The position numbers and the translations under genes were made by a program. Source: DASRDU01 sp046331565 (GTDB taxonomy: Bacteria; Acidobacteriota; Blastocatellia; RBC074). From it: a stretch of DNA of 64,000 nt. Within the stretch, counting starts at the first letter, position 1, and each line of letters starts with the position of its first letter. Below, piece after piece: positions 9,409-20,401 of the stretch. The notes below the pieces were generated by a model. The model searched no databases and was not told where the DNA came from. It saw only the letters and a program-made list of their open reading frames with translations. The stretch spans positions 806,001-870,000 of the forward strand of contig JAXLQP010000001.1 in NCBI GenBank assembly GCA_046331565.1. The letters run 5' to 3'.

Positions 9409-9636
9409 ATGACTGTTCAGGAAATCATTGCCGCTATTCCTGCGCTCTCATTTGAGGAGCGTGTCACGGTTTTGAGAGTGTTGACGCAAAGTCTGCGCAG
9501 TCAAGGCAAACGAAAGAAATATCGGGGTGTTCCTGCCGACGAACTGCGCGGCGTGTTGAAGACAGTCTCACCTGCGCCAGCGGATGATGAAATCAGGGAA
9601 GCATACACAGATTATCTGATGGAAAAGTATAAATAA
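9409..9636 (+). CDS. Putative antitoxin of a VapBC-type pair
   Basis: 75 aa: MTVQEIIAAIPALSFEERVTVLRVL then a basic stretch GKRKKYRGV and a charged tail. The length, the position nine bases after ftsY, and the one-base stop/start overlap with a PIN-domain gene suggest an antitoxin. The N-terminus resembles the short helical addiction-module modules that begin 'EI...LS.EER..L', but no AbrB or RHH fold is certain by eye. GAGGTG lies ahead of the start. Confidence 0.7.
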   Translation: MTVQEIIAAIPALSFEERVTVLRVLTQSLRSQGKRKKYRGVPADELRGVLKTVSPAPADDEIREAYTDYLMEKYK

Positions 9637-10064
9637 TGCGGGTTTTGCTCGATACCAACATCGTTCTGGATTTGCTGCTTGATCGAGAAGGCTTTGCCGA
9701 AGACGCGGCTTCGATCTGGGAGGCACACCGGCGTGGCGAAATCGAAGCCTTTGTTGCCCCGATTACTCCGATCAATGTTTTTTTCATCGCACGTAAATTG
9801 AAAGGGGCGGATCAGGCTCGTCAGTATGTCTCGAAGATCCTCGAAACATTATCGGTTTCACTGCTGGATCAACAGACTCTTCTTGCTGCGGAAATTCTTC
9901 CCTTCACGGATTACGAGGATGCTGTTCAGGCTGCCTGCGCGTTGTTTGGTAATCTTGATGCCATAGTGACGCGCGATCTGAAGGATTTCAGGAATTCGCC
10001 GCTGACTGTCTTCTCTCCATCGGAGTTCATTATCCACCTCAATACAAGCCCGGCGAATGACTGA
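9636..10064 (+). CDS. PIN-domain ribonuclease toxin (VapC-like)
   Basis: 142 aa. The acidic PIN residues are visible: MRVLLDTNIVLDLLLD near the start, TDYEDAVQAACA in the middle and DAIVTRDLKDF near the end. PIN toxins cleave RNA, often tRNA or rRNA, in a Mg-dependent manner. The start overlaps the antitoxin stop by one base (TAATG), and its 3' end overlaps ribD by eight bases, so it is co-translated in the ftsY-ribD cluster. Target unknown. Confidence 0.88.
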   Translation: MRVLLDTNIVLDLLLDREGFAEDAASIWEAHRRGEIEAFVAPITPINVFFIARKLKGADQARQYVSKILETLSVSLLDQQTLLAAEILPFTDYEDAVQAACALFGNLDAIVTRDLKDFRNSPLTVFSPSEFIIHLNTSPAND

Positions 10065-11223
10065 TCTCGAATACATTCAACTCACCCTTGAACTCGCTGC
10101 CCAGGGCACAGGCCTGGTCAGTCCGAATCCCCTTGTTGGTTCTGTGGTCGTCAGCGACGGCGAAATCGTCGGGCGCGGCTTTCATCGCTTCAATGATGTG
10201 AAGCACGCTGAAGCCTGGGCGCTCGATGAAGCCGGTGAACGAGCGCGCGGGGCAACGGTCTACGTGAGCCTTGAACCCTGCTCGCATCAGGGCGAAGGCA
10301 AACGCACGCCGCCCTGTGTGCAGGCGCTGATTGACGCCGGAGTGAAGCGCGTCGTGGCGGCGATGATTGACCCGAATCCGAAAGTCAACGGGCGCGGTTT
10401 TGAAATGCTGCGACAGGCGGGCATCGAAGTCAGCGTGGGCCTGATGGAAGAAACGGCGCAGCGGCTCAATGAGAAGTATGCGAAGTTCGTGACGACCGGG
10501 CTGCCCTTTGTCCATTTCAAGACAGCCTGTTCGCTTGACGGACGAATTGCCACGCGCAGCGGCGATTCAAAATGGATCACCGGTGAACCGGCGCGCGAGG
10601 CAGGCCAGGCGCTGCGCCACGCGGCTGATGCCATTCTGGTTGGCGTCGGCACGGTGCTGGCTGACGATCCGCTGCTGACTGACCGGACGCATCAGCCGCG
10701 CCATCGTCCACTGGTGCGCGTCGTGCTGGATGCCGGATTGCGCACGCCGCTTAATTCAAAGCTGGTGCAATCGGCCCGTGAATGGCCGCTGCTGATCTTT
10801 GCGGCGCGGCACGAACTGATTGATAACATGGGCTTCCCGATCTATTCCGATTCAGGCGACACGACCGATGAACGCCAACTGGCCTTTGAAAATCTCAGCG
10901 TTGAAGTCGTCAGAGTCGCTTCGGATGGCGGTCTGCTCAATCTGTCGCAGGTGCTGGCGGAACTCGGTCGCCGGAACCTGACCAGCGTCCTGGTCGAAGG
11001 CGGCGCTGAAGTGGCCGGTTCAATCATCGAGCAGCAACTGGCCGACAAGGTGACGTTTTTCATCGCGCCGAAAATCATTGGCGGTCGTGAAGCCGTTCCG
11101 GCAGTGGGCGGGCAGGGCATCGAACGACTCAGCGAAGCGCTGCAACTCGACAATGTGACGGTGACGCCGTGTGGCAGTGATTTTGAAATCACCGGCTATA
11201 CGCGCCGTCGCAATCCGGCCTGA
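10057..11223 (+). CDS. ribD: Riboflavin biosynthesis deaminase/reductase RibD
   Basis: 388 aa bifunctional enzyme. The N-terminal cytidine-deaminase-like domain carries VSPNPLVGSVVV, the zinc site HAEAWAL and PCSHQGEGKRTPPC. The C-terminal reductase domain begins near KTACSLDGRIATRSGDSKWITG and includes ILVGVGTVLADDPLLT. It performs the deamination and reduction steps after GTP cyclohydrolase II. The start overlaps the PIN gene by eight bases. No other rib gene is nearby, so the pathway is scattered. Confidence 0.96.
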   Translation: MTDLEYIQLTLELAAQGTGLVSPNPLVGSVVVSDGEIVGRGFHRFNDVKHAEAWALDEAGERARGATVYVSLEPCSHQGEGKRTPPCVQALIDAGVKRVVAAMIDPNPKVNGRGFEMLRQAGIEVSVGLMEETAQRLNEKYAKFVTTGLPFVHFKTACSLDGRIATRSGDSKWITGEPAREAGQALRHAADAILVGVGTVLADDPLLTDRTHQPRHRPLVRVVLDAGLRTPLNSKLVQSAREWPLLIFAARHELIDNMGFPIYSDSGDTTDERQLAFENLSVEVVRVASDGGLLNLSQVLAELGRRNLTSVLVEGGAEVAGSIIEQQLADKVTFFIAPKIIGGREAVPAVGGQGIERLSEALQLDNVTVTPCGSDFEITGYTRRRNPA

Positions 11224-11277
11224 AAAGCTGCGACAGGCTGCCAGCTTGTCAAACCTCAATCCAGAAGAAGCCAGCCG

Positions 11278-12093
11278 ATGCAGGCCAAACGCAAACTCGG
11301 ACAAAATTTCCTCACCGGGACGCATTACCCCGCACGCATTGTCAGAGCGGTTGCGCCTCAGGCTGATGAAACCATCATCGAAATCGGGCCTGGTCACGGC
11401 GCACTGACGCAACTGCTTGTTGAAAGCGGCGCGCGCGTGCTGGCCATCGAACTTGACCGTGACCTCGTTCCCGCCCTTCATTCCCGCTTTGCTCAGCACC
11501 GGAACTTTCAGTTGATTGAAGCCGACGCGCTGGAGGTTGATTTCTGCGCGCTGATTGCGCCTGCCGCCTGCGCCAGGGTGGTGGCGAATCTGCCTTACAA
11601 CGTGGCGACGCCGATTTTGCAGCGGCTCGTCGGGCATCGCTCTTGCATTACTGACCTGACACTGATGTTTCAGCGTGAAGTGGTCGAACGTCTGACGGCG
11701 CAGCCGGGTGGCCGTGAATACGGCTATTTGTCGGTGCTGACGCAGTTTTATTGTCGCGCCGAAAAACTCTTTGATGTGCCGCCCGGTGCGTTCAGGCCCG
11801 TGCCCGCAGTCGTTTCAAGCGTCGTCAGACTTGTAGTGCGCGAGCAGACTGCCTTTCCGGTGCAGGATGAAAAGTATTTTGAGCAGGTCGTGAGCGCGCT
11901 GTTTGCGCAGCGGCGCAAGACGATTCTCAATAATCTGAAAAGCGCGCGCGGGCGGCTGGCGCTGAGCGATGACGAGCAGTTAATGACCGCGCTGCGGGAA
12001 GCCGGAACTGACGCGCAGCGGCGCGCTGAAACGCTGACGCTGGAAGAAATGGCGCGCCTGAGCGACAGGCTTTTAAGAATCTCTGCGCGCTGA
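11278..12093 (+). CDS. rsmA: 16S rRNA dimethyladenosine transferase RsmA (KsgA)
   Basis: 271 aa. SAM-binding signature IIEIGPGHGALTQLL, acidic motif II AIELDRDL, EADALEVD, and the catalytic NLPYNVATPIL. The N-terminus AKRKLGQNFL is diagnostic. It dimethylates two adjacent adenosines in the 3' terminal hairpin of 16S rRNA during small-subunit maturation. Start at 11278, 54 bases after ribD. The next gene starts 57 bases further on, so the cluster appears co-directional to RNase J. Confidence 0.96.
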   Translation: MQAKRKLGQNFLTGTHYPARIVRAVAPQADETIIEIGPGHGALTQLLVESGARVLAIELDRDLVPALHSRFAQHRNFQLIEADALEVDFCALIAPAACARVVANLPYNVATPILQRLVGHRSCITDLTLMFQREVVERLTAQPGGREYGYLSVLTQFYCRAEKLFDVPPGAFRPVPAVVSSVVRLVVREQTAFPVQDEKYFEQVVSALFAQRRKTILNNLKSARGRLALSDDEQLMTALREAGTDAQRRAETLTLEEMARLSDRLLRISAR

Positions 12094-12150
12094 TCGGGCT
12101 TTGGGTTATACTGCCTGTTCATTTTTTTGAGTGAAAGAGACGCATAGAGC

Positions 12151-13812
12151 ATGTCCACAGACAGATTAGAGATTACCCCCCTGGGCGGACTGGGCTTTTT
12201 CGGAATGAACATGACCGTCTTCCGCTGCAATGGTCAGATCATCATTGTGGATTGCGGGATGATGTTTCCCGATGAAGACCTGCTTGGCGTAGATATTGCC
12301 ATTCCCGACCTGACCTACATTGAAGCCCACCGCGATGAAATTGTCGGCATCGTGCTGACTCACGCGCACGAAGACCACATTGGCGCGATTCCGTTTCTGC
12401 TGCAGGCCGTGAATGTGCCGATCTATGCGACCGGATTCACCATCGGCCTGCTCGAAGGCAAGTTGCAGGAATTCGGTTTGCTCGATCAGACCGAAATTCA
12501 CCGCATCATCCCGCGCCAGAGTTTTGAGATCGGGCCGTTTGAAATTGAATTCATTCGCGTTTCGCATTCGCTGGTGGATTGCGTCGCGCTGGCCATCACG
12601 ACTCCGGTCGGCGTGGTGATTCACACCGGCGATTTCAAGGTTGATCTGACGCCGGTGCAGGGCGATGCCATTGACCTGAAGCGGCTGACTGAATACGGCG
12701 ACAAGGGTGTGCTGGCGCTGCTTTCCGATTCAACCAACGTCGAACGCGAAGGCCGCACCGGATCAGAAAAAGCCGTCATCCCGGCGCTGGATCGCATCTT
12801 CAGCGAAGCCGAAGGCCGCATCGTCGTTTCCTGCTTTGCCACCAGCATTCACCGCTTACAGATTGTCGTTGACCTGGCCGCTGAAAACGGGCGTCAGATT
12901 GCGCTGCTCGGTCGCAGCATGATTCGCAACGTCGAAACCGCCGAACGCTTTGGTTATCTCGATATTCCGTCCGGCCTGATGGTGTCGGCGCAGGAAGCCA
13001 AACGACTGCCCGCCGATCAGGTCTGTCTGATTGCCACCGGCAGCCAGGGCGAACCGATGGCCGCCCTGCCGCGCATGGCCGTTGACAATCACAAGGACGC
13101 CAGCATCGTTGAGAACGATACGGTCATCATTTCAGCCCGTCAGATTCCGGGTAACGAGCGCGCCATTTCGCGGATGATGAATCATATGTTCAAGAAGGGC
13201 GCGAACGTGATTGATTCAGGCACCGCCAAGATTCACGTTTCAGGGCACGGGCGCGAAGGCGATCTGAAAATTATGTACGATGCCGTGCGTCCGAAATTCC
13301 TGATTCCGATTCACGGTGAAACGCGCCAGCTTTATCGCCACGCTCAGGCCGGGCGCAAATGGGGACATCCGAAAGACCGGATCGTGCTGGCCGAAAGCGG
13401 CGACGTGATCGAACTTGACGAAATGAGCGCGCGCGTGGCCGACAAGGTGACAGTTGGCCGCACGCTGATTGACGATTCGCGCACGGGCCGGATAGATGAC
13501 CTCGTGATTCGTGATCGCAAACACCTGGCTTATGACGGCATCGTGCTGCCGATTGTGGCGATCAACAAAACTTCGGGTGAAATGGAATCGGCCCCCGAAG
13601 TCGTGCAGCGCGGCCTGGCCCTCAGCGATGACGGCAACGGCTTTCTGCAAAAGGCCCGCACCATCGTCGGTGAAACCATTCAGCAGGCCAGCCACGAAGA
13701 GCGCGTTGACTGGACAGTGATCAAGGAAAAGATCAGACTCGACCTCAAGCGCTACATTCAGAAAGAAACAGGCCGCCGACCGATGATTATCCCGGTGGTG
13801 CTGGAAATCTGA
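12151..13812 (+). CDS. rnj: Ribonuclease J
   Basis: 553 aa, the usual length. Metallo-beta-lactamase core with LTHAHEDHIGAIPFLL, HTGDFKVD, LLSDSTNVEREG; the beta-CASP domain includes VVSCFATSIHRLQ and GRSMIRN; then CLIATGSQGEPMAAL and the HVSGHGREGDLK and PIHGETRQLYRHA motifs. It degrades and processes RNA as a 5' exonuclease and endonuclease in the cytoplasm. It is preceded by rsmA on the same strand, giving the cluster a translation/RNA theme. Confidence 0.96.
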   Translation: MSTDRLEITPLGGLGFFGMNMTVFRCNGQIIIVDCGMMFPDEDLLGVDIAIPDLTYIEAHRDEIVGIVLTHAHEDHIGAIPFLLQAVNVPIYATGFTIGLLEGKLQEFGLLDQTEIHRIIPRQSFEIGPFEIEFIRVSHSLVDCVALAITTPVGVVIHTGDFKVDLTPVQGDAIDLKRLTEYGDKGVLALLSDSTNVEREGRTGSEKAVIPALDRIFSEAEGRIVVSCFATSIHRLQIVVDLAAENGRQIALLGRSMIRNVETAERFGYLDIPSGLMVSAQEAKRLPADQVCLIATGSQGEPMAALPRMAVDNHKDASIVENDTVIISARQIPGNERAISRMMNHMFKKGANVIDSGTAKIHVSGHGREGDLKIMYDAVRPKFLIPIHGETRQLYRHAQAGRKWGHPKDRIVLAESGDVIELDEMSARVADKVTVGRTLIDDSRTGRIDDLVIRDRKHLAYDGIVLPIVAINKTSGEMESAPEVVQRGLALSDDGNGFLQKARTIVGETIQQASHEERVDWTVIKEKIRLDLKRYIQKETGRRPMIIPVVLEI

Positions 13813-13957
13813 GCGCATTTCTGAACCCGTCACGGATTGCTTCCTGACTGCCCGGTCAGACAAATTCAAAAGCTGCGCATCAAACCACTGAAGCGTGCAT
13901 CGTGTCATTGTTTCTGAAGAACCAGTGGCATTGAATTGCGAACCTTCAGAGAAACCT

Positions 13958-14040
13958 GGTTGCACCCCCGTAGTAACCAGTTCATTCGTTTTGATTCAAT
14001 CAGCATATTTTTGCGCCAACGAATGAATTCGTGACAGCGG
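13958..14040. repeat. Family G palindrome, degenerate copy G1
   Basis: CCCCCGTAGTAACCAGTTCATT on one side and AACGAATGAATTCGTGAC on the other form a degenerate inverted repeat of the CACCCGCGTAGTAACGAATTCGTT type seen much more perfectly at 51189-51280. It occupies most of the 285-base gap before the MMSDH gene. The gap ends in a good Shine-Dalgarno (GAGGGGAAAGT) for that gene. Confidence 0.6.
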
Positions 14041-14097
14041 GGCAGCCGGATTCATTCGGGTTCTCTTCAATTCAAACCAATTGCCTGAGGGGAAAGT

Positions 14098-15579
14098 ATG
14101 ACCAACATCTGCCACAATTTTATTGGCGGTGAACTGGCCGAAGTCAGTTCACCGCAACTTTCGCCTGTTTATAATCCGTCGCGCGGTGAGGTGATTGCAC
14201 GCACGCCCGACAGCGATGCTGAGACGGTTGATCGTGCGGTGCAGGCAGCGCAAAAGGCCCTGCCTGACTGGGCCGATACGCCAGCGGTTGAGCGCGCCCG
14301 CGTGATGTTTCGCTTTGCGCACCTCCTCGAAGAGCATTTCGATGAACTCGCCCGCCTGGTCACGCGTGAACACGGCAAGACGCACGAAGAAGCCAAAGGC
14401 GACATCCGGCGCGGCATTGAAATGGTCGAACTGGCCTGCTCGGCTCCGATGATGCTGATGGGGCAGTCGCTCGATCAGGTTGCGCGCGGCATTGACGGGC
14501 GGGTTGAACGCCATCCGGTCGGCGTTTGCGTCGGCATCACGCCATTCAATTTTCCCGCGATGGTGCCGCTGTGGATGTTTCCGCTGGCGATTGTGTGCGG
14601 CAACACTTTCATCCTGAAACCATCACCGAAAGTGCCGCTGACGCCGCTGCGCATGGCTGAACTGCTTCAGGAGGCAGGGTTGCCCAAAGGCGTATTCAAT
14701 GTCATTCACGGCGGCAATCAGACGGTTGATGCGCTGCTTACGCATCCCGATGTGGCGGCGGTCAGCTTCGTCGGTTCGACGAAAGTGGCGAAGCATATTT
14801 ATGAAACCGCGACGGCGCACGGCAAGCGTGTGCAGGCGGCGGGCGGCGCAAAGAATTACATGCTCGTGATGCCCGATGCCGATCTTGATGCCGCGACGAG
14901 TCAGATCATCGGCGCGGCTTTTGGTTGCAGCGGTCAGCGTTGCATGGCTGGCAGCGTGGCGCTGCCGGTTGGTCGCGCGGCTGATCCGCTGATTGAACGT
15001 CTCAGCGAAGCCGCAAACAAAATGCGCACCGGCCCGACCGACAGCAACGATGCGGTTGATCTGGGGCCGGTCATTGATCCGGCAGCGCGTGATCGCATTC
15101 GCAGCTACATTGATCTTGGTTTGCAGGAAGGCGCGAAACTGGCTGCCGACGGACGCAGCGTGGCGCTGACCGAAACAGCCGATGGTTTCTTTGTCGGCCC
15201 GACGATCTTTGATTATGTTGCGCCTGAAATGCAGATTGCGCGCGATGAAATTTTCGGCCCGGTGCTGTCGGTGATGCGAATGGATGACCTGAGCGATGCA
15301 ATCGAGCGCGCCAATCAGTCGCCTTACGGCAACGGCGCGGTGATCTTCACGCGTGACGGCGGCGCGGCGCGCACGTTCGGGCGCTACATCAAATGCGGAA
15401 TGGTCGGCGTCAATGTCGGCGTGCCTGCGCCGATGGCAGTCTTTCCGTTCACGGGCTGGAACCAGTCATTCTTCGGCGATCTGCACATTCAGGGCGAAGA
15501 AGGCTTTCGTTTCTACACGCGCTCGAAAGTCATTCTGAGCCGCTGGAACGATCCAGGGAAGCGGGTGCTCGGCTGGTAA
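14098..15579 (+). CDS. mmsA: CoA-acylating methylmalonate-semialdehyde dehydrogenase
   Basis: 493 aa. The family marks are ITPFNFPAMVPLWMFPLAIVCGNTF, the cofactor-binding FVGSTKVAKHIYE, AKNYMLVMPDAD, the catalytic GCSGQRCMAGS and GWNQSFFGDLHIQGEEG near the end. It oxidises methylmalonate or malonate semialdehyde to an acyl-CoA in valine or inositol breakdown. No valine or inositol genes adjoin it. The start is supported by GAGGGGAAAGT. A family A palindrome follows directly and may end transcription from both sides. Confidence 0.95.
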   Translation: MTNICHNFIGGELAEVSSPQLSPVYNPSRGEVIARTPDSDAETVDRAVQAAQKALPDWADTPAVERARVMFRFAHLLEEHFDELARLVTREHGKTHEEAKGDIRRGIEMVELACSAPMMLMGQSLDQVARGIDGRVERHPVGVCVGITPFNFPAMVPLWMFPLAIVCGNTFILKPSPKVPLTPLRMAELLQEAGLPKGVFNVIHGGNQTVDALLTHPDVAAVSFVGSTKVAKHIYETATAHGKRVQAAGGAKNYMLVMPDADLDAATSQIIGAAFGCSGQRCMAGSVALPVGRAADPLIERLSEAANKMRTGPTDSNDAVDLGPVIDPAARDRIRSYIDLGLQEGAKLAADGRSVALTETADGFFVGPTIFDYVAPEMQIARDEIFGPVLSVMRMDDLSDAIERANQSPYGNGAVIFTRDGGAARTFGRYIKCGMVGVNVGVPAPMAVFPFTGWNQSFFGDLHIQGEEGFRFYTRSKVILSRWNDPGKRVLGW

Positions 15580-15591
15580 GGAAGAAGAGAG

Positions 15592-15678
15592 AGGACGGAA
15601 CAGACGGAAAGAACGGAACAGACGGAAACAGGATGATGACTTTTGTTTTCCGTGTGTTCCGTTCTTTCCGTCTGTTTT
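15592..15678. repeat. Family A palindrome, copy A2
   Basis: Left arm GGACGGAACAGACGGAAAG with repeated GAACGGAACAGACGGAA; right arm TTCCGTGTGTTCCGTTC and TTTCCGTCTGTTTT. It fills the gap between two converging genes (mmsA and the alpha/beta hydrolase), where a long hairpin could act as a two-way terminator. Confidence 0.85.
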
Positions 15679-15682
15679 GCTT

Positions 15683-17734
15683 TCAGTGTTGTTTCAGCCA
15701 TTCAATGATCTGCGCATCGGTCAGCCGCTCTGATTTCACCTGCAAATCCTCAGGTCTGCCGAACAGGCGATAAGATTCGGCAATTTTGTCAGTCTGAAAA
15801 TTATTGCCAGTGTTGTGAATCAGCAGCGGGGTTTTCGAGCCAATGGCGACAGCAGTGGCGAAATCACCAGCGCGGCGAAGGTCGGGAATTGCAAGGAAAC
15901 TCAGAAATGCGTCATCGCTGTTGTTATTGAACTGCACGGCGTCAATAACTATTCGATCAACCTTCGGTGCAAAAGCCTGTGCCAGCAGCAGCCATTGCCC
16001 GGCCCATTCTCTGCCAACAAGACTGAGTCGGGCGCTGCCTTTGCGCTGATTGAGATACGAAATCACTGTCAGAATGTCCTGAATGCTATTGGCGTCATCT
16101 GTGCGGTTGTAGGTGGTGATAAATTTGAATTTCTCTGTTGCCTGTTTCCCAGGCCTGCCTTTGAAATCATCCATCAGCACCACTGTATGACCAGCATTGA
16201 CAAGCTGTGCAATGAAACCGTCTTTTGCCAGGTTTTCACCTGAAACCGACGGGAACACCGCAAGAACATACGAATTGATCGCTGTCTGATTGCGTTGTGC
16301 GGAGTTGCAGATTGCGATTGGAATCACATCGCCGCGACCGCGTCTTGTCAGTTCCAGTCCCTCAACAGACAGATTACCTGTCCTGTCACTTTCCGGCTTG
16401 CTGGCAATAATCTCTCCCGGCTTCGGATACTCAGCCATCAGCGCATACTTCAGCGTTACACCGTACTGCCCTTTGAATTTCTCCAGCCCCGCTGCATCAC
16501 GCGGCCAGGCTGCGTCAAACTGTTTGCGGCGCGACTGAATCAGCGATTCGGTCAGTTGCTGTTCGTTCAGTTCATTGGCCGGGCGCGGCAGGCCGTAAAA
16601 GACCAGCAGATCAGTCAGTGTGAGCGAGCCGGGTGATTTCTCTTTGATCGGAGTCGTTTCAGCGCGACCCTGCAGCCAATGGGCGAACCAGCCGTAAACG
16701 GCTTCGCGGCTTTCACGATGATAATTGTGCGGCGCGTCGAACTGCGCGTACTGCACTTTGTCTGTCGCGCCGAAAAGTTCATACACCTTTCTGATGGCCG
16801 GGTATTCGACAGTCGGCGTGTTCTTCGTCCAGTCGCCGGTGGCCGCAATCATCAGCATCGGGCGCGGAGCCATCATTGCGCCGATCTCCATGTTGTTCGT
16901 GTCAATCCGCAGGTTCGGCGCGTTTTCGCACAGGCTGCCGCCCTGCATCGTGGATGAAATCATGTTGACCGGGGCAGAAACTTTGATGCGGTCATCAACG
17001 GCGCTCAGCAGAAAGGTCTGTGTGCCGCCGCCTGATTCGCCTGTGACGCCGATGCGTGTTGCGTCAACGTCAGGCAGCGATGCGATGAAATCAACTGAAC
17101 GAATGCTGTTCCAGAGTTGCAGTCCGAGCAGGTTCACGCCCCACAGCGATTCGCGCACAAGTCCTTCCTTATGGCTGGCAAACGTGTGCGGGATGGCGAT
17201 GCTGTCGTCATAACCGACCATATCCCAGGTGAACGCGACAAAGCCGAGCTTTGCAAAACTGGCCGCGCGCGTCGGGCCGGAATTGAGCGGCTGATTTTCA
17301 AGCCTGCCGTATTGCCAGTGCCCATGCGGCAACAGCACTGCCGGAGCCTTGCTGACATTCTTTGGCCGGTACAGATTGCCCGTGACGTAATGGCCCGGAT
17401 AACTCTCGAAATAAACCTTCTCAACCGTGTAATCGCCGCGATCCAGTTTGCCAAAGACGTGCGCGTTGAGCGGCGTTCTTTCAGGCATCGGCCACAGCCC
17501 CGCGCTGACCATAATCTGCTGGCGCAGTTGCGCGGCGCGCCTGATCCATTCGTCTTTGGTCGCTGGCGCAGTGAAAGTGTAAGTGAGATCAAGGTGACGA
17601 ATCTCAGTTGCGCGGCGATCAGTCGCCGGAACCTCCTGTGCCATGATGATTGACGACATAGCGAGAGAAATTACGATGATCAGCATCACCACTGACCACT
17701 GACCACTGACCACCGACCACTGACTGTTCTTCAT
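15683..17734 (-). CDS. Secreted alpha/beta hydrolase (acetyl-xylan-esterase/dienelactone-hydrolase-like)
   Basis: 683 aa. The hydrolase part includes AVLLPHGHW, the nucleophile elbow IGVTGESGGGTQTF (Ser) and the late FDAPHNYHRESREA (His). Large secreted two-lobed hydrolases of this type act on carbohydrate esters in Acidobacteria; the substrate is unknown. A hydrophobic signal MLIIVISLAMSSIIMA precedes the mature protein. The start at 17734 overlaps the upstream DUF350 stop (ATGA). Its first 16 residues, NSQWSVVSGQWSVV, are encoded by a family D tandem repeat, so the leader has been lengthened by repeat DNA; an alternative start is the ATG at 17686. Confidence 0.88.
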   Translation of the reverse strand: MKNSQWSVVSGQWSVVMLIIVISLAMSSIIMAQEVPATDRRATEIRHLDLTYTFTAPATKDEWIRRAAQLRQQIMVSAGLWPMPERTPLNAHVFGKLDRGDYTVEKVYFESYPGHYVTGNLYRPKNVSKAPAVLLPHGHWQYGRLENQPLNSGPTRAASFAKLGFVAFTWDMVGYDDSIAIPHTFASHKEGLVRESLWGVNLLGLQLWNSIRSVDFIASLPDVDATRIGVTGESGGGTQTFLLSAVDDRIKVSAPVNMISSTMQGGSLCENAPNLRIDTNNMEIGAMMAPRPMLMIAATGDWTKNTPTVEYPAIRKVYELFGATDKVQYAQFDAPHNYHRESREAVYGWFAHWLQGRAETTPIKEKSPGSLTLTDLLVFYGLPRPANELNEQQLTESLIQSRRKQFDAAWPRDAAGLEKFKGQYGVTLKYALMAEYPKPGEIIASKPESDRTGNLSVEGLELTRRGRGDVIPIAICNSAQRNQTAINSYVLAVFPSVSGENLAKDGFIAQLVNAGHTVVLMDDFKGRPGKQATEKFKFITTYNRTDDANSIQDILTVISYLNQRKGSARLSLVGREWAGQWLLLAQAFAPKVDRIVIDAVQFNNNSDDAFLSFLAIPDLRRAGDFATAVAIGSKTPLLIHNTGNNFQTDKIAESYRLFGRPEDLQVKSERLTDAQIIEWLKQH
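17691..17727. repeat. Family D tandem repeat inside a coding start
   Basis: Four tandem units of ACTGACC(A/G) on the plus strand (CACTGACCACTGACCACTG then CCGACCACTGACTG). On the minus strand they encode the repeated SQWSVVSGQWSVV at the extreme N-terminus of the hydrolase. The same element type lies just upstream of ftsY. Confidence 0.85.
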
Positions 17735-18573
17735 AAGCGTGTAATCAGCATTGCCGTTGCAAGATAACCGACTGCTTCCAGGATTCCGGCTCCGATGTTT
17801 CGATCCTGTGCGATTTCGTGATCGAGCCGACCATTGCGAAACGAAAAGCCGCCGCCGAGCAGCAGCATCTGCACGATGATCTGCCGCACCGGATAAAGAA
17901 TCAGCGTCAGCAGAATCATCAGCCCGAAGGCGCGAAAGCCTTCGCCGTAGCCTGTAAATGTTCCTGACACGGCATAGCCGACCAGCATCCCGATGGCCAC
18001 CAGCAATCCGGCGTAACCGAGCGCGGCGGCGATGTTGCCATTGCCGATCATTTCGGTGTCGTTGTAAGTCGTCAGCATCCGAAAGAGATGCGTCAGCACG
18101 AGCAGCGCAATCATCCCCGCCGCCCAGAACACTACGGTCGGCAGCAGCGCGCCGCCATCGCCGGTCAGAGTGCCGCTGACCAGTCCGCTGACGGCGAGAT
18201 ATTCGCCAGCCACGACGATGCCTGCGGCGACGTTGCCTTCTCTGACCTGTTCGCGCAGCGGCGTGCCGGTCAGTTTGCTGTACCAGGTAAAGATCAGCCC
18301 TGACAGAGTCATTGCCGCAATGCCGCCGATGCCATAAGCGGCCACTCCTTTGACATCGCTCCAGAACGAATGACCTGGCCCGGTCAGCACCGGGATGATG
18401 ACCTGCACGACGCCGAGCAGAAAACCGCCGAGCGCAATGGCGGCGGCCTTGTTGTCGCTTTCAATCAGCGTCGAAGTCATTGACTGCCCCAGCACCAGCC
18501 CGTAAACAGCGCGGGCAATAATCAGCAGCAGAATCGTGGCGAGTGCGACAAAACCAATGGTCGTTGCGTCCAT
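17731..18573 (-). CDS. DUF350-family membrane protein
   Basis: 280 aa with about eight hydrophobic segments in two similar halves (for example GGFLLGVVQVIIPVLTG and AALGYAGLLVAIGMLVG, each ahead of a similar charged turn), the two-repeat layout of DUF350 proteins. These are inner-membrane proteins of unknown function, sometimes linked to PspA/membrane-stress genes. The start at 18573 (MDATTIGF) is chosen because AAAGGCAGG precedes it. The stop overlaps the hydrolase start, making a two-gene operon. Confidence 0.85.
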   Translation of the reverse strand: MDATTIGFVALATILLLIIARAVYGLVLGQSMTSTLIESDNKAAAIALGGFLLGVVQVIIPVLTGPGHSFWSDVKGVAAYGIGGIAAMTLSGLIFTWYSKLTGTPLREQVREGNVAAGIVVAGEYLAVSGLVSGTLTGDGGALLPTVVFWAAGMIALLVLTHLFRMLTTYNDTEMIGNGNIAAALGYAGLLVAIGMLVGYAVSGTFTGYGEGFRAFGLMILLTLILYPVRQIIVQMLLLGGGFSFRNGRLDHEIAQDRNIGAGILEAVGYLATAMLITRL

Positions 18574-18630
18574 AGCCTGCCTTTCAGAAGTAAAGTTGAT
18601 CGGAAGGAACCAGAGCCGTACCAGCAAAGC

Positions 18631-18739
18631 CCATTCTCAATTCTCCATTCTCAATTCTCCATTATCAGCAGAGCGAACAGTGTTCAGATCACAACCCTCT
18701 GCTGAGAATGGAGAATGGAGAATGAAGAATTGAGAATGA
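18631..18739. repeat. Family E inverted repeat (ATTCTCAATTCTCC)
   Basis: Left arm 18631-18670 is CATTCTCAATTCTCCATT repeated; right arm 18700-18739 is GAGAATGGAGAATGGAG then AATTGAGAATG. The loop holds CAGCAGAG...CTCTGCTG, which extends the pairing. It lies in the gap upstream of the DUF350 gene and downstream of the FAD oxidoreductase. Confidence 0.85.
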
Positions 18740-18802
18740 GTTCATACGCAGGTGTTCCGGTTTTCGCGAGTCTGATTCAGCACGTGAAGAGGTCTCTCTG
18801 AT

Positions 18803-20401
<1,599 letters not shown>

